NCBI GenBank assembly: GCA_002716385.1
Contig: PBAX01000014.1
Location: forward strand, 165,448 to 229,447
DNA: 64,000 bases
From: Phycisphaerae bacterium
GTDB lineage: Bacteria; Planctomycetota; Phycisphaerae; Phycisphaerales; SM1A02
Reading direction: 5' to 3'
Position numbers and translations under genes: made by a program. A model generated the notes under the pieces. That model was given only the letters and a program-made list of their open reading frames with translations, was not told the origin of the DNA and did no database searches. Every line of letters begins with the position of its first letter. Within the stretch, counting starts at the first letter, position 1. Positions 27,117 through 36,551 of the stretch are shown here, piece after piece.

Positions 27117-29060
27117 ATGAACCAAGGATTCATCATGGGACCGCCATTGGCGGCCGCGTTGATCTTGGTGTCAACTGCACGTTCCGATGATCAGGTCTCG
27201 ATCCCGACCACGGCGGAGGCTTTCTATCAACCAGGTACCCAACCTCTTCCGGACCGCCCGGGCACCGACCCCATCCAGCCGATGGACGAGTTCAGGAATG
27301 CGAGCTTCAGTTGTCAGCAGTGCCATCTGTTCGATGATGATGACAACCCGGACATCGACACCGGCCCGATGAATCTCTGGGCCGCGAGCATGATGGGACA
27401 GTCGGCGCGCGATCCCGTCTGGCAGGCGGCGCTGGCGATCTCGAATCGTGATGCCGAACTGAGTGGCGAGTACTGCATTCGATGCCATGCTCCGACCGCC
27501 TGGGGTAGTGGTCGAAGTTCCAGTGGAACCATCGAGGAGTTCATCTATCCCGATGACTACGACGGGGTCAACTGCAACATGTGCCACCGAATCGTCGACC
27601 CGGAGGCCGATGAGGAAAATCCGACAGAGGACGATCTCATCCTCCAGGCACTTATCGACTCGGGAGACTATCCGGATCCCGATCAACCCGGTAATGGCCG
27701 GTTCATCTTCGACCCGACGGACACTCGTCGTGGACCGCTGGACGACATCACCACGAACATGCACGGTGCAGCAAGCATTCTGCACTCGCCGCATCATCAA
27801 GAGGCGTCCCAATGTGCTTCATGTCACGATCTCAGCAACCCGCTGTTCATCCGTGAAAGCGACGGCACCTACACGCTCACTGATTACGACCAGGCTCATC
27901 CGACGCAGAACCCCGATGACATGATGCCTGAGCAGCGGACCTATTCCGAATGGCTGGCGAGTCAGTTCGCCAACGGAGGCGTCCAGTTCGATGATGGTCG
28001 CTTCGGAGGAGAAATGCACCCGACCGGTCTCATGCAGTCCTGCCAGGACTGCCACATGCCTCGGGCCTCGGGTGCCAACTGCGCCTTCTGGTACATCCCG
28101 GACATCGGAACCCGTGAAAGTCTCCCGCTGCATCACTTCAGCGGAGGCAATACCTGGGTTCTCGGTGCCGTGCATGATCTCTACGAACCGGATTTCCCCG
28201 ACTACACCGCGCTCTCCGATCAGAGAGTGGCTGATTCAATCGATCGAACCATCCAGATGCTCAAGGCTGCATCCGATATGGCCGTCACTCAGATCGGTGA
28301 CAATCTCAACGTGACCGTAACCAACTGGTCGGGTCACAAGCTTCCCACGGGATTCCCCGATGGTCGTCGCATGTGGATCAACGCCGTCTTCTACGACAGC
28401 GATGACGCTGTACTCGAGGAGATCGGCGGGTACGACTATGTGACGGCTGATCTTGATACCGAGGGCACGAAGATCTATGAGATGAAACTGGGTATCGATG
28501 AGACGGTGGCCGCTGAAACCGGTCTTGAAGCCGGAGAGAGCTTCCATCTGGTGCTCGTCAACGAAATCCTCAAGGACAATCGCATTCCACCTGTCGGCTT
28601 CACGAATGCCGGCTTCCAGGCGATTCAGGCATCCCCGGTGGAATACAGCTATGCCGATGGACAGCATTGGGACGACACGGTGATGACGATTCCCGAGGGT
28701 GCTAAGAAGGCCGTCGTCACCCTCTACTTCCAGACCTCTTCCAAGGAATACATGGAGTTCCTCAGGGATGGAGAAGCCCTCAGCAGCGACGGCCTCATCG
28801 ACTACGGCCAGATCGCCTATGACGCCTGGGTCAATCGCGGCAAGAGCGCACCGGTCGCGATGGACTCGCTTGAAATCGATCTCTATCCGGAATCGAATCC
28901 GAGCGATCTCGATGGTAATGGCGATGTCGATGTGAACGATCTGCTGTTGCTGATCTCCGATTTCGGCTGCACCGGCGAGTGCATCGGGGATATCAACGGC
29001 GATCTGCAGGTCGACGTCACCGATGTGCTGATACTGCTCAAGGCCTGGACGACCATCTGA
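27117..29060 (+). CDS. Secreted five-haem cytochrome c with C-terminal dockerin
   Basis: A 647-residue protein with signal peptide MNQGFIMGPPLAAALILVST. Five CxxCH haem-binding motifs lie in the first half: CQQCH (about 66), CIRCH (120), CNMCH (153), CASCH (232) and CQDCH (308). Further histidines nearby could be distal ligands. A beta-rich region follows (WSGHKLPTGFPDGRRMW is typical of cytochrome c554-like family members). The C-terminus is a dockerin: DLDGNGDVDVNDLLLLI and DINGDLQVDVTDVLILL, separated by CTGEC. It should act in electron transfer outside the cytoplasmic membrane; the partner and substrate are unknown. Confidence 0.88.
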   Translation: MNQGFIMGPPLAAALILVSTARSDDQVSIPTTAEAFYQPGTQPLPDRPGTDPIQPMDEFRNASFSCQQCHLFDDDDNPDIDTGPMNLWAASMMGQSARDPVWQAALAISNRDAELSGEYCIRCHAPTAWGSGRSSSGTIEEFIYPDDYDGVNCNMCHRIVDPEADEENPTEDDLILQALIDSGDYPDPDQPGNGRFIFDPTDTRRGPLDDITTNMHGAASILHSPHHQEASQCASCHDLSNPLFIRESDGTYTLTDYDQAHPTQNPDDMMPEQRTYSEWLASQFANGGVQFDDGRFGGEMHPTGLMQSCQDCHMPRASGANCAFWYIPDIGTRESLPLHHFSGGNTWVLGAVHDLYEPDFPDYTALSDQRVADSIDRTIQMLKAASDMAVTQIGDNLNVTVTNWSGHKLPTGFPDGRRMWINAVFYDSDDAVLEEIGGYDYVTADLDTEGTKIYEMKLGIDETVAAETGLEAGESFHLVLVNEILKDNRIPPVGFTNAGFQAIQASPVEYSYADGQHWDDTVMTIPEGAKKAVVTLYFQTSSKEYMEFLRDGEALSSDGLIDYGQIAYDAWVNRGKSAPVAMDSLEIDLYPESNPSDLDGNGDVDVNDLLLLISDFGCTGECIGDINGDLQVDVTDVLILLKAWTTI

Positions 29061-29064
29061 TCAG

Positions 29065-29080
29065 GATTCCCCGGGGAATC
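29065..29080. terminator. Perfect 16-bp palindrome after the cytochrome gene
   Basis: GATTCCCCGGGGAATC begins four bases after the cytochrome stop codon and can be extended by TCA/TGA on each side with one bulge. As RNA it can form a stable hairpin. There is no T-run after it, so it may be a weak or factor-assisted terminator, or an operator-like palindrome before pyrB. Confidence 0.35.
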
Positions 29081-29132
29081 TGACGGTCAAATCGATATTC
29101 AATCATCTGGACTGGGATATACTCCGCGCCAG

Positions 29133-30095
29133 ATGCAAGCTGACTGGAATCAAACAGGCCATCTTCTCGGGTTGGAAGGTTGTTCACGAAGCAGCCTGAT
29201 CTCCCTGCTCGATGATGCCGCCCAACTCCTTCCGATCGCCAGAAACGAATCCACCGGAACAGGGGAATTCATCGGGCGAACGGTGGCGACGCTCTTCTTC
29301 GAGAACAGCACGCGAACAAGGCTGAGTTTCACGATGGCGGCTCGTCGTATCGGCGCAGATGTACTCGATCTCAACGCATCCACCTCCAGCACCGCCAAGG
29401 GCGAGACGCTCCTCGACACCGCCTTGAACATTCAGGCGATGGGGGTCGATGCCATGATCATGAGATGCACGGCCTCCGGTGGCCCGCAACTCGTATCGCA
29501 GCATGCCCGAGTACCAATCATCAATGCAGGTGATGGGAAGCACGAACATCCCACACAGGCGCTCCTCGACGCCTTGACGCTGTGCCAGCACTTCCAGAAG
29601 AAGACGCTCGAAGGCCTCACCATCGCGATCGTCGGTGACATTGCCAGCAGCCGAGTCGCCCGGTCAAACGCCTTCAGCCTGACAACGCTGGGTGCAGATG
29701 TCGTCTTCGTGGGGCCCCCTTCACTGGTACCACCGGAGATGGAATCGCTTGTCGAGTCCGATCGGGATGGAGTCGGCACCATCCGCATAGCGCATGATCT
29801 GGATGCCGTGCTTCAGGACATCGATGCGATCATGATGCTCCGTGTGCAGTTCGAACGGCATGGCGGCGAGGGCATTGATGAACGGTACAGCCAGCAATTC
29901 GGTCTGAGCACTGCTCGAGCCGATCGCCTTCCGGACGGCGTGCCGGTTCTTCATCCTGGACCGATCAATAGAGGAATTGAACTAGACCCCGAGGTGGCCG
30001 ATGGCAACAGGAGCCTGGTCCTGGATCAGGTCACTTGCGGGGTTGCCGTGAGGATGGCCGTCCTCCAGGGATTGCTGCGTGGACAGAGTTCCTGA
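29133..30095 (+). CDS. pyrB: Aspartate carbamoyltransferase catalytic subunit
   Basis: A 320-residue ATCase catalytic chain, second step of pyrimidine synthesis (carbamoyl phosphate plus aspartate). The carbamoyl phosphate site FFENSTRTRLSF, the HPTQALLDALT helix and the C-terminal HPGPINRGIEL loop are all intact, which separates it from ornithine carbamoyltransferase. Length is normal. Neither pyrC nor a regulatory pyrI follows; the next gene is a short FliN-like protein 45 bp downstream. No PyrR-type leader is obvious in the 72 bp before the ATG. Confidence 0.95.
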   Translation: MQADWNQTGHLLGLEGCSRSSLISLLDDAAQLLPIARNESTGTGEFIGRTVATLFFENSTRTRLSFTMAARRIGADVLDLNASTSSTAKGETLLDTALNIQAMGVDAMIMRCTASGGPQLVSQHARVPIINAGDGKHEHPTQALLDALTLCQHFQKKTLEGLTIAIVGDIASSRVARSNAFSLTTLGADVVFVGPPSLVPPEMESLVESDRDGVGTIRIAHDLDAVLQDIDAIMMLRVQFERHGGEGIDERYSQQFGLSTARADRLPDGVPVLHPGPINRGIELDPEVADGNRSLVLDQVTCGVAVRMAVLQGLLRGQSS

Positions 30096-30140
30096 AGCTC
30101 AAGTTCACCAGAACGGGTCGGATTGCCCGATAAGAGTTCC

Positions 30141-30389
30141 ATGAGTGCACCCAACAACGCAAGCCGGCAACTACCCATTCCAATCACGGTTCGAATTGCC
30201 TCCAAATCGACTGCTTTGCAGGAAATCACTCACCTGCAACCGGGAACCATCATCGAACTTCCCAAGCGGGCAGATGAGGATCTTGACGTGATGGTCAACT
30301 CCTCGATCATCGCCAAGGGACGAGCCGTCAAGGTTGGAGAGAACTTCGGTGTGGAAATCACGACCTATCAGGGTCTTGAACAGGGCTGA
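30141..30389 (+). CDS. FliN-like SpoA-domain protein
   Basis: An 82-residue protein that is essentially one SpoA (surface presentation of antigens) domain: LPIPITVRIASKS, LQPGTIIELPKRADEDLDVM, VNSSIIAKGRAVKVGENFGV. This matches the C-terminal domain of FliN, the flagellar switch/C-ring protein, and of type III secretion SctQ. It lacks the longer N-terminal region of standard FliN (about 137 residues). The ATG at 30141 is preferred over a TTG at 30123. It is isolated from other flagellar genes, following pyrB by 45 bp. It may be the real switch protein or a derived homologue. Confidence 0.82.
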   Translation: MSAPNNASRQLPIPITVRIASKSTALQEITHLQPGTIIELPKRADEDLDVMVNSSIIAKGRAVKVGENFGVEITTYQGLEQG

Positions 30390-30425
30390 TCGACTCCCTG
30401 CGGCTCTGACCGGCTTGTTCCGATT

Positions 30426-31001
30426 ATGCGGGCTGTTTCCGAACGATTGAATCGCTTCAATGGGGTTCGTCGCACTCAACAGGCATTCCTGACCGAATCA
30501 GAGAGCATGGCAGCTCACTGGCTACATCGTCATCCAGGCTTCATCAGAGTGTTCACCATCTGCTGGTATACCAGCCTGATCCTGGCTTCAGGGATCATGC
30601 TGTTTGCGATGGGTGATCCCTCGGCAGCGCTCGTGCTGGCGATCGTGCTGCCAATTTCATGCCTGCTGTCCACTCGCCGCCAGATAATCGCCGCGACCTC
30701 CACGATCGCCGTACTGGTACTGGCCGGAGGCTACCTTGCCACGCGATCGGAACTTGATCCCAGCATGCGAAGCACGGCGCTCGCCATCGCGATGACCGCA
30801 CCGGTGATCGGATTACTGGCAATTCTGCCGGAATGGATGTCCTGGATGGCACGAACGCATCCGGTTGATCATGCTGTCGATTCGATGGAATTGTCCGTGG
30901 TACTCGAGAATCAGAGTTCCACGAAGTTCATGTCCGATTCAACGGCCATCGGAAGCTTGGGCAGGCTCACTCCGGACACGAATCGATCCAAGGCGGCCTG
31001 A
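30426..31001 (+). CDS. Hypothetical membrane protein
   Basis: A 191-residue protein with four or so hydrophobic segments between residues about 40 and 140 (FTICWYTSLILASGIMLFAM, AALVLAIVLPISCLL, IAVLVLAGGYLA, ALAIAMTAPVIGLLAIL). Family not recognised. Met28 (30507) is an alternative start. The last 30 residues are hydrophilic and their codons overlap the end of convergent nuoG by 91 bp. Downstream of pyrB and the FliN-like gene on the same strand. Confidence 0.65.
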   Translation: MRAVSERLNRFNGVRRTQQAFLTESESMAAHWLHRHPGFIRVFTICWYTSLILASGIMLFAMGDPSAALVLAIVLPISCLLSTRRQIIAATSTIAVLVLAGGYLATRSELDPSMRSTALAIAMTAPVIGLLAILPEWMSWMARTHPVDHAVDSMELSVVLENQSSTKFMSDSTAIGSLGRLTPDTNRSKAA

Positions 31002-32569
31002 GACGCCATGGCCTGACGAGTCACGGCTGCATTGAATTGCGAGATCCCCGTCCCGTTGACTGCCGCAAGCAGCTCCATGGCTATCTGTGATTCACTCTTG
31101 CAGTAGTCGACGGGCTGAATGGCTCGTTCGAAGCTCTGTAGTACGCCATCAATATTCTCGAATGTGCCCGCCTTCTCGACCCATGTCGCGGATGGCAGCA
31201 ACACATCCGCACGTTCGTTGAGTGCATTCGGAAGCGTATCCAGCAGCAGCACGAATCGATCGGGACCGATGGCCGCCGCCAGATTCGGGGTGACCCACTC
31301 GCTTGGATAGTTGCCCGTGATGACCAGCCGATCGATGGAGGCGTCGGAAGCAAGCTTCTGCTCCATCGCCGCAGCATCCAGCACATTTGCAGAAAGCGCC
31401 TCCAGCACCCGGCGGACACCACGGGCGTTCGGTGCCTTCTCGGCGCGAATGGTGTAGCCACCCGGGAAGGTCTTGTCCTCGCCATCGAATGGAATCGGAC
31501 CGACCGACAGGATCGCATCCGGATCGATGGCCAGCGCAAGCTTGGCAAGATGCCAGGCATCCTCGCAGGAGAGCATCGGTGAAACCATGATCGCCAATCG
31601 GCCGGAGGCCTGAAGTCCCTCAAGGGCGCGTGCCATCGAATCCTTCCAGGCCTGAGCCGCCTGTGGCATCTCGTACTTGTCCTGATTTCGAATCACCGGG
31701 ATTCTGTGTCGGGAGTCGTCATGCACGAACTTCCATCCATAGCGGATCTCGTCCGAGATCCACCATTTGTTGATGGCTTCGTTGGGTCGTGGCTTGAACC
31801 GGTACACCGTCCCCTTGTTGTGCTCGACACTGATGTTGTCACCTGATGCCGTCAATCCGTCGATCGATGGTGTGCGTGTCAGGAACCACACACGCTGGGC
31901 GAACAGGAAGTCCTTGTCGAGCAAGGCGCCGACCGGGCAGATATCCACGACATTGCCGCTGAGTTCGTTGTCGAGACCGCGACCCGGGAAGACATCGATC
32001 TCCTCCATGGCCCCCCGACCATGGACCATCAACTCGGCGGTGCCCGTCACCTCGCGGGTGAACCGGACACAACGAGTGCACATGATGCATCGGTCGCCGT
32101 ACAGCAACACATGTGGACCGATGTCCTTCTTGGGCTGCTTGATCTTCTCCTCCTCGAAACGACTGGTCGCACGGCCGTATCGATAGGCGTAATCCTGGAG
32201 ATAGCATTCCCCGGCCTGATCACAGACGGGACAGTCAACGGGATGGTTGATCAGCAGCAGCTCCATGACAGAGCGTTGGTTCGCCACGGCCTTGGGTGAA
32301 TCCGTGTAGACGACCTGACCATCCTGAGCCGGTGTCTGGCACGTGGGCATGAGCTTGGGCATTGGCTCGAGCTTGCCGTCGTTCCGAGGGTTGGGGGCCC
32401 AGACCTCCGCCAGACAGATCCGGCAGTTGGCAACCACCGACAGACCAGGATGCCAGCAGTAGTGCGGGATCTCCTGTTCCTGTTCGAGTGCGACCTCGAG
32501 AATCGATTGACCTTCCTCGAAGTCGGCTGGCTTGCCATTGATGGTGATGCTGGGCATTGAACCACTCAT
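30911..32569 (-). CDS. nuoG: NADH-quinone oxidoreductase subunit G (short form)
   Basis: A 552-residue Fe-S subunit of complex I. The N-terminal [2Fe-2S] ferredoxin domain shows HYCWHPGLSVVANCRICLAE; next come the His/Cys cluster (HPVDCPVCDQAGECYLQDY) and the [4Fe-4S] motifs CIMCTRC and DICPVGALLDKDF. The rest is a molybdopterin-oxidoreductase-like domain, far shorter than in E. coli NuoG (about 900 residues). It still ends with LLPSATWVEKAGTFENIDG, as in other short forms. Alternative start: Met5. It is about 8 kb from nuoDEF and preceded on the same strand by a small membrane-anchored protein gene. Confidence 0.94.
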   Translation of the reverse strand: MSGSMPSITINGKPADFEEGQSILEVALEQEQEIPHYCWHPGLSVVANCRICLAEVWAPNPRNDGKLEPMPKLMPTCQTPAQDGQVVYTDSPKAVANQRSVMELLLINHPVDCPVCDQAGECYLQDYAYRYGRATSRFEEEKIKQPKKDIGPHVLLYGDRCIMCTRCVRFTREVTGTAELMVHGRGAMEEIDVFPGRGLDNELSGNVVDICPVGALLDKDFLFAQRVWFLTRTPSIDGLTASGDNISVEHNKGTVYRFKPRPNEAINKWWISDEIRYGWKFVHDDSRHRIPVIRNQDKYEMPQAAQAWKDSMARALEGLQASGRLAIMVSPMLSCEDAWHLAKLALAIDPDAILSVGPIPFDGEDKTFPGGYTIRAEKAPNARGVRRVLEALSANVLDAAAMEQKLASDASIDRLVITGNYPSEWVTPNLAAAIGPDRFVLLLDTLPNALNERADVLLPSATWVEKAGTFENIDGVLQSFERAIQPVDYCKSESQIAMELLAAVNGTGISQFNAAVTRQAMASQAALDRFVSGVSLPKLPMAVESDMNFVEL

Positions 32570-32611
32570 GCTAGTGAACTGACGTGACCTATCGCAAGCA
32601 CTGAATGGTAT

Positions 32612-33286
32612 TCATCCTGATGCCGGCTTTGTGGACGCCTGAAGAATAATAGAGCCCGAGTACAGCCTGAAGCCCGATATCTCAACGGACCGGCCATCCA
32701 CAAGCGGCAAGACGGCCTCCAGAGCCGCATCATCCAGCAGGGCGGAGACGAGATCCGACACCGGCCCATCCAATCTTGGAATCAGATTCTCAAGATGTGA
32801 ATCCAACGATCTTCTGGCGAATGGAATCGGAAGCTGACCGATTCGCACCCAACCCGGCTGAAGTCGGAAACGCCCCTCTTCGAGCCTCGGTCTAAAGCCG
32901 AGTATCAAGGGGAAGCCACCGGCAATGCCGTCGATGGCAACGCCAACATCGATGCCACTTCGAGCAAAATGGATCTGAGGCACCGAGATACCCTCGGGCC
33001 AGGCGGCATCCTGATGGTTCATCCATGGACGAAGACGTGTGGCCAGCCAGGCGTTGATGGCCTCGTCGGTGATCCTCAGCTGCCAGAACTCCCCGATGGG
33101 CCGGATCTTCTGGAGCTCCTCAACAAGCCTGAATTCGACCTGCTCGCCCAGCTGAGCCCGAGCCGTACCGTCACCAGCTTTCGGATCGAACCAACGCTGT
33201 GGCCAGAAAACCAGAACAGCGAGCAGGACAAGCAGCACGCCAAGGGCGATCAGGAGTCTGTTGATCTGTCGCCTCATCGATTCCAT
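32612..33286 (-). CDS. Membrane-anchored hypothetical protein
   Basis: A protein of about 224 residues with one N-terminal membrane segment (RLLIALGVLLVLLAVLVFW, about 9-27) and a beta-rich extracytoplasmic part. No domain recognised; the repeated pattern of short strands (GISVPQIHFARSGIDVGVAI, GRFRLQPGWVRIGQLP) recalls lipid-transfer or DUF-type periplasmic folds, but this is only an impression. The ATG at 33286 (or 33277) is favoured because earlier ATGs would overlap the divergent corA promoter. It lies 42 bp upstream of nuoG on the same strand and may be cotranscribed. Confidence 0.75.
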   Translation of the reverse strand: MESMRRQINRLLIALGVLLVLLAVLVFWPQRWFDPKAGDGTARAQLGEQVEFRLVEELQKIRPIGEFWQLRITDEAINAWLATRLRPWMNHQDAAWPEGISVPQIHFARSGIDVGVAIDGIAGGFPLILGFRPRLEEGRFRLQPGWVRIGQLPIPFARRSLDSHLENLIPRLDGPVSDLVSALLDDAALEAVLPLVDGRSVEISGFRLYSGSIILQASTKPASG

Positions 33287-33372
33287 TTCAGGATGGTACC
33301 CTCCATGTGTCCCCGAGATCGTTGATGCTTCCGCATCAAGGGCGACAGGCACATCCACAGAGGTCAAGAACC

Positions 33373-34491
33373 ATGAGCATCATCAGCAGGCTCAAGAAAC
33401 CACTTCATCACGCCCATTCTCAGGGATATCCGGAGAAGGCGCAGGAACCCCCTGCACCGTCCGATCATCATGATGAGCAGCCGGTGTGTCGAAGAACCTG
33501 CATCGACTACGGGCCGGATGGAATCATGGAACAGACCATCACGAATGTCGAGGAGTTCTTTGCCGCACCCAGACCGGAATGCAGCCATGTCAGATGGATT
33601 CGGGTCATCGGAACCCCTGATGCGGAATTCCTTCATGCCCTTGGCGAGCGATACCACTTCCACCCACTGGCGCTGGAGGATCTCATCCAGATTCCACAGC
33701 GTCCGAAGGTCGACACTTACACCGAAGACAAGAAGCATTCGTATCTGGCGGTGATCGCCTCGGCGCCGAGCATGCATGAGAACAAGGTGAGAAGTCAGCA
33801 GCTGTCGATCTTCGCCAGCAAGAAGCTGGTCGTCTCTTTTCAGGAATACGAGGAGGCCACCGTCGATCGGATTCAGGATCGCCTGACCGTCCCCTCCAGC
33901 CGACTGCGTTCGTCCAAGGGCGACTTTCTCATGTACTGCCTGCTGGACCATGCCGTCGACCAGTTGTTCCCGGTGCTCGAGCACATGGGTGATCAGCTGG
34001 AGAAACTGGATGAATGCGTGCTTGATGATCCGAGCGCCGAAAACATGATCAGCATCCACGACTTCAAGCGTTCGTTGATGGTTCTGCGGCGTGAGATCTG
34101 GCCCATGCGGGAGATGCTGCTGTCACTCAAGTCACTTCAGACCGAATCCCAGTCGGTCATCGGCGACGACACAGCAATCTACCTTCGGGACGTCTACGAT
34201 CACTGCATACACATCGCGGACATGCTCGAGACCTATCGCGACGCCATCACGGCCATTCTGGACATCCACATGAACATGATGAGCAACAAGATGAACGAGG
34301 TGATGAAGGTCCTGACGATCATCGCCACCATCTTCATCCCGCTCTCGTTCCTCAGTGGCGTCTTCGGGATGAACTTCAACAAATCGCTTCCCGGACAGGA
34401 AAGCGCCTCGGCCTTCAGCATCTTCGTGGCCGCCTGCTGCGTTCTGGGCCTGGGCATGCTCGGGCTTTTCTGGTGGAGAAAGTGGTTGTAG
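33373..34491 (+). CDS. corA: CorA family magnesium/cobalt transporter
   Basis: A 372-residue divalent-cation channel. The C-terminal end holds the two membrane helices with the selectivity motif GMN in FGMNFNKSLPG and finishes with the basic WWRKWL tail. The large N-terminal cytoplasmic funnel domain is present (HFHPLALEDLIQIPQRPKVD; RPKVD is a CorA signature). The ATG at 33373 has AGAGGTC upstream; the longer frame from 33307 lacks such a site. It ends 11 bp from the convergent M3 peptidase gene. A second cation-linked protein (CorC-like) is encoded at 17.3 kb. Confidence 0.93.
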   Translation: MSIISRLKKPLHHAHSQGYPEKAQEPPAPSDHHDEQPVCRRTCIDYGPDGIMEQTITNVEEFFAAPRPECSHVRWIRVIGTPDAEFLHALGERYHFHPLALEDLIQIPQRPKVDTYTEDKKHSYLAVIASAPSMHENKVRSQQLSIFASKKLVVSFQEYEEATVDRIQDRLTVPSSRLRSSKGDFLMYCLLDHAVDQLFPVLEHMGDQLEKLDECVLDDPSAENMISIHDFKRSLMVLRREIWPMREMLLSLKSLQTESQSVIGDDTAIYLRDVYDHCIHIADMLETYRDAITAILDIHMNMMSNKMNEVMKVLTIIATIFIPLSFLSGVFGMNFNKSLPGQESASAFSIFVAACCVLGLGMLGLFWWRKWL

Positions 34492-34502
34492 TCCGTACTG
34501 GC

Positions 34503-36551
34503 CTACTTCATATCATCCGGATCCAGACCGATGCTTCGAATGTAGGCATCCATACTCGGCTCACGACCGAGGTAGTCCTGCAGCATCACGGTTGCATCGA
34601 CTGTACCGCCTCGACCGAGAACGTGCTTTCGGTAGTAGGCGCCGGCTTCCGGGTTCAGCATCCCGAGTGTCTCGAATCGCTGCTCCATGTCCTTGGCGAA
34701 CACCTTGGACCAGAGATAGCCGTAGTAACCACCCTGGTATCCGGTCAGGTGACCGAAGGACGCCTGGAACCAGGTGCCATCAACCGGATTGAACAGCGTG
34801 CACTGCTCGTAGAGATCCATCCCCGCCTGGGTGGTGTCGACGGGACCGTCTGTGATCGTGTGGAAGGCCTGATCGCTCATCCCGTAGAACACCTGGGTCT
34901 CATCGAGCATGCCGGAACACAGTGTCTTGGCGTCCAGCATGCGCTCGAGGAGTTCCGGAGGAAGCTGTTCACCGGTTTCATAATGTCCACTGAGCATGGG
35001 AAGCGTCTCTGGTGACCAGACCCACGCCTCGAACATCTGCGACGGGGCTTCGACGAAATCCCGCTCGACGCTCGTGCCGGCGAATCGAGCCGTCTCCGAT
35101 TCGGTGAGGATCGTATGCAGACAGTGGCCGAACTCGTGGAAGAAGGTCTCGGCCTGGTCGTGTGTCAGAAGACTCGGCTTGTCGGCGGTGGGCTTCGTGA
35201 AATTGCACACCACGGCCGCGACCGGGGTCTGAATCGACTTGGGCGTCCACGCCTTGCGAGAGACGAGCCCCCACTGCGCCGCATGTCCGTATTTCTCGTC
35301 CTCGGGGCGTGGATACATGTCCATGAAGAACTCGCCGAGCCGTTCACCCGATTCGCGGTCCACGACCTCGAAGTACTCGACGTCCTCGTGCCACAACGGT
35401 GCGTCTGCCGGCGCATTCCTTGGAATGTATTCGATGCCGTACAGTTGCTCTGTGATCTCGAATAGACCGTCTCGCACCTTGTTCAACGGGAAGTATTCGC
35501 TGACGACGGTTGAATCCACGTCATAGTCGCGTTCCCGGATTCGTTCCATGTAGTAGCCGAAGTCCCATGGATGCAGCGTCGCTTCGGGATCTCCTGTGTC
35601 GGAACGCTTCGCCGCCAGAAGCAGTTCATAATCCTTCTCGGCCTTGCCTCGCAGAAGCGGCTGGAGACGTGCGTAGAATTCGGCAACGGTCTCCGCATCG
35701 CCCGACATGCGAACCTCGTTCTCGAAATCGGACGCATGGGCATATCCAAGAAGTTCCGCCTGCTTCGCCCTGAGCGTCACCAGCTTCTCCAGGATGGCGA
35801 CGTTCTTCCGAGCTCGTCGCTTCCGGGCCATCCATGTCTTCTGACGTGTGTGTTCGTTGGGCGACTGATCGAGAATCCTCACGATGGTCGGCGTATCCAT
35901 TCCGATCACATACAGGCCGTTGATCTCGTGAAGACCTCCGATCCAATCCTCGGGCATGCCCTCGAGTTCTTCACGAGTGACCAGAACCACTGTCTCGTCG
36001 GCGCTGATGTTCTTGTCGAACTCGATCGAGAGCCTGTTGATCTCCTTCTCGACTTCCGTGAGTTCCGCGCGAGCTTCAGGCGAGAGATTCATCCCCGCAC
36101 GTCGATAGTCCCTCAGGGTGTACTCGAGCAATCTGGCGTGCTCACCCTCGAGCGAGGGGTCGGTCGCACCGAAGGCCCGAACCGCTTCATAGAGGTCCGT
36201 TCGCTTTCCGAGCATGACATACCAGTTGCTGTAGTCCTGATAGGCCTTGCGAGAGACGTCCCGCATGTCCGGATCAGGGTGCACATAGGCCATGAAGAGA
36301 AGCATGCCGATGGAGGCATCGAGCCTGGCATTCATGTCGTCGATGGCCAGCACCGTGTTCTCGTAGGTCCGCTGACCTTCTGGAATGGCCACGATGGCAT
36401 CGATGGCCTGATTGGCCTCATCGATCGATGCGTCGTATCTGGTCCGCAGTTCTTCAGGCGTCTGAGGAACACGCGGTGCCGCCATCAGATCGACTGTCAG
36501 CATGAGACAGAGGATCGGGCAGACGATGGATGCAATGAATCGGTTGAACAT
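34503..36551 (-). CDS. Secreted M3 family zinc oligopeptidase
   Basis: A 682-residue thimet-type peptidase, closer to oligopeptidase A/Dcp than to PepF. Signal peptide MFNRFIASIVCPILCLMLT is cut near LMAAPR. The zinc motif HEFGH sits in ETFFHEFGHCLHTIL, and the C-terminal YYGYLWSKVFAKDM and GAYYRKHVLGRGGT are family hallmarks. Expected to cut short peptides in the periplasm-like space. Unlike most Dcp/OpdA enzymes, which are cytoplasmic, this one carries an export signal. It ends close to the convergent corA. Confidence 0.92.
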   Translation of the reverse strand: MFNRFIASIVCPILCLMLTVDLMAAPRVPQTPEELRTRYDASIDEANQAIDAIVAIPEGQRTYENTVLAIDDMNARLDASIGMLLFMAYVHPDPDMRDVSRKAYQDYSNWYVMLGKRTDLYEAVRAFGATDPSLEGEHARLLEYTLRDYRRAGMNLSPEARAELTEVEKEINRLSIEFDKNISADETVVLVTREELEGMPEDWIGGLHEINGLYVIGMDTPTIVRILDQSPNEHTRQKTWMARKRRARKNVAILEKLVTLRAKQAELLGYAHASDFENEVRMSGDAETVAEFYARLQPLLRGKAEKDYELLLAAKRSDTGDPEATLHPWDFGYYMERIRERDYDVDSTVVSEYFPLNKVRDGLFEITEQLYGIEYIPRNAPADAPLWHEDVEYFEVVDRESGERLGEFFMDMYPRPEDEKYGHAAQWGLVSRKAWTPKSIQTPVAAVVCNFTKPTADKPSLLTHDQAETFFHEFGHCLHTILTESETARFAGTSVERDFVEAPSQMFEAWVWSPETLPMLSGHYETGEQLPPELLERMLDAKTLCSGMLDETQVFYGMSDQAFHTITDGPVDTTQAGMDLYEQCTLFNPVDGTWFQASFGHLTGYQGGYYGYLWSKVFAKDMEQRFETLGMLNPEAGAYYRKHVLGRGGTVDATVMLQDYLGREPSMDAYIRSIGLDPDDMK

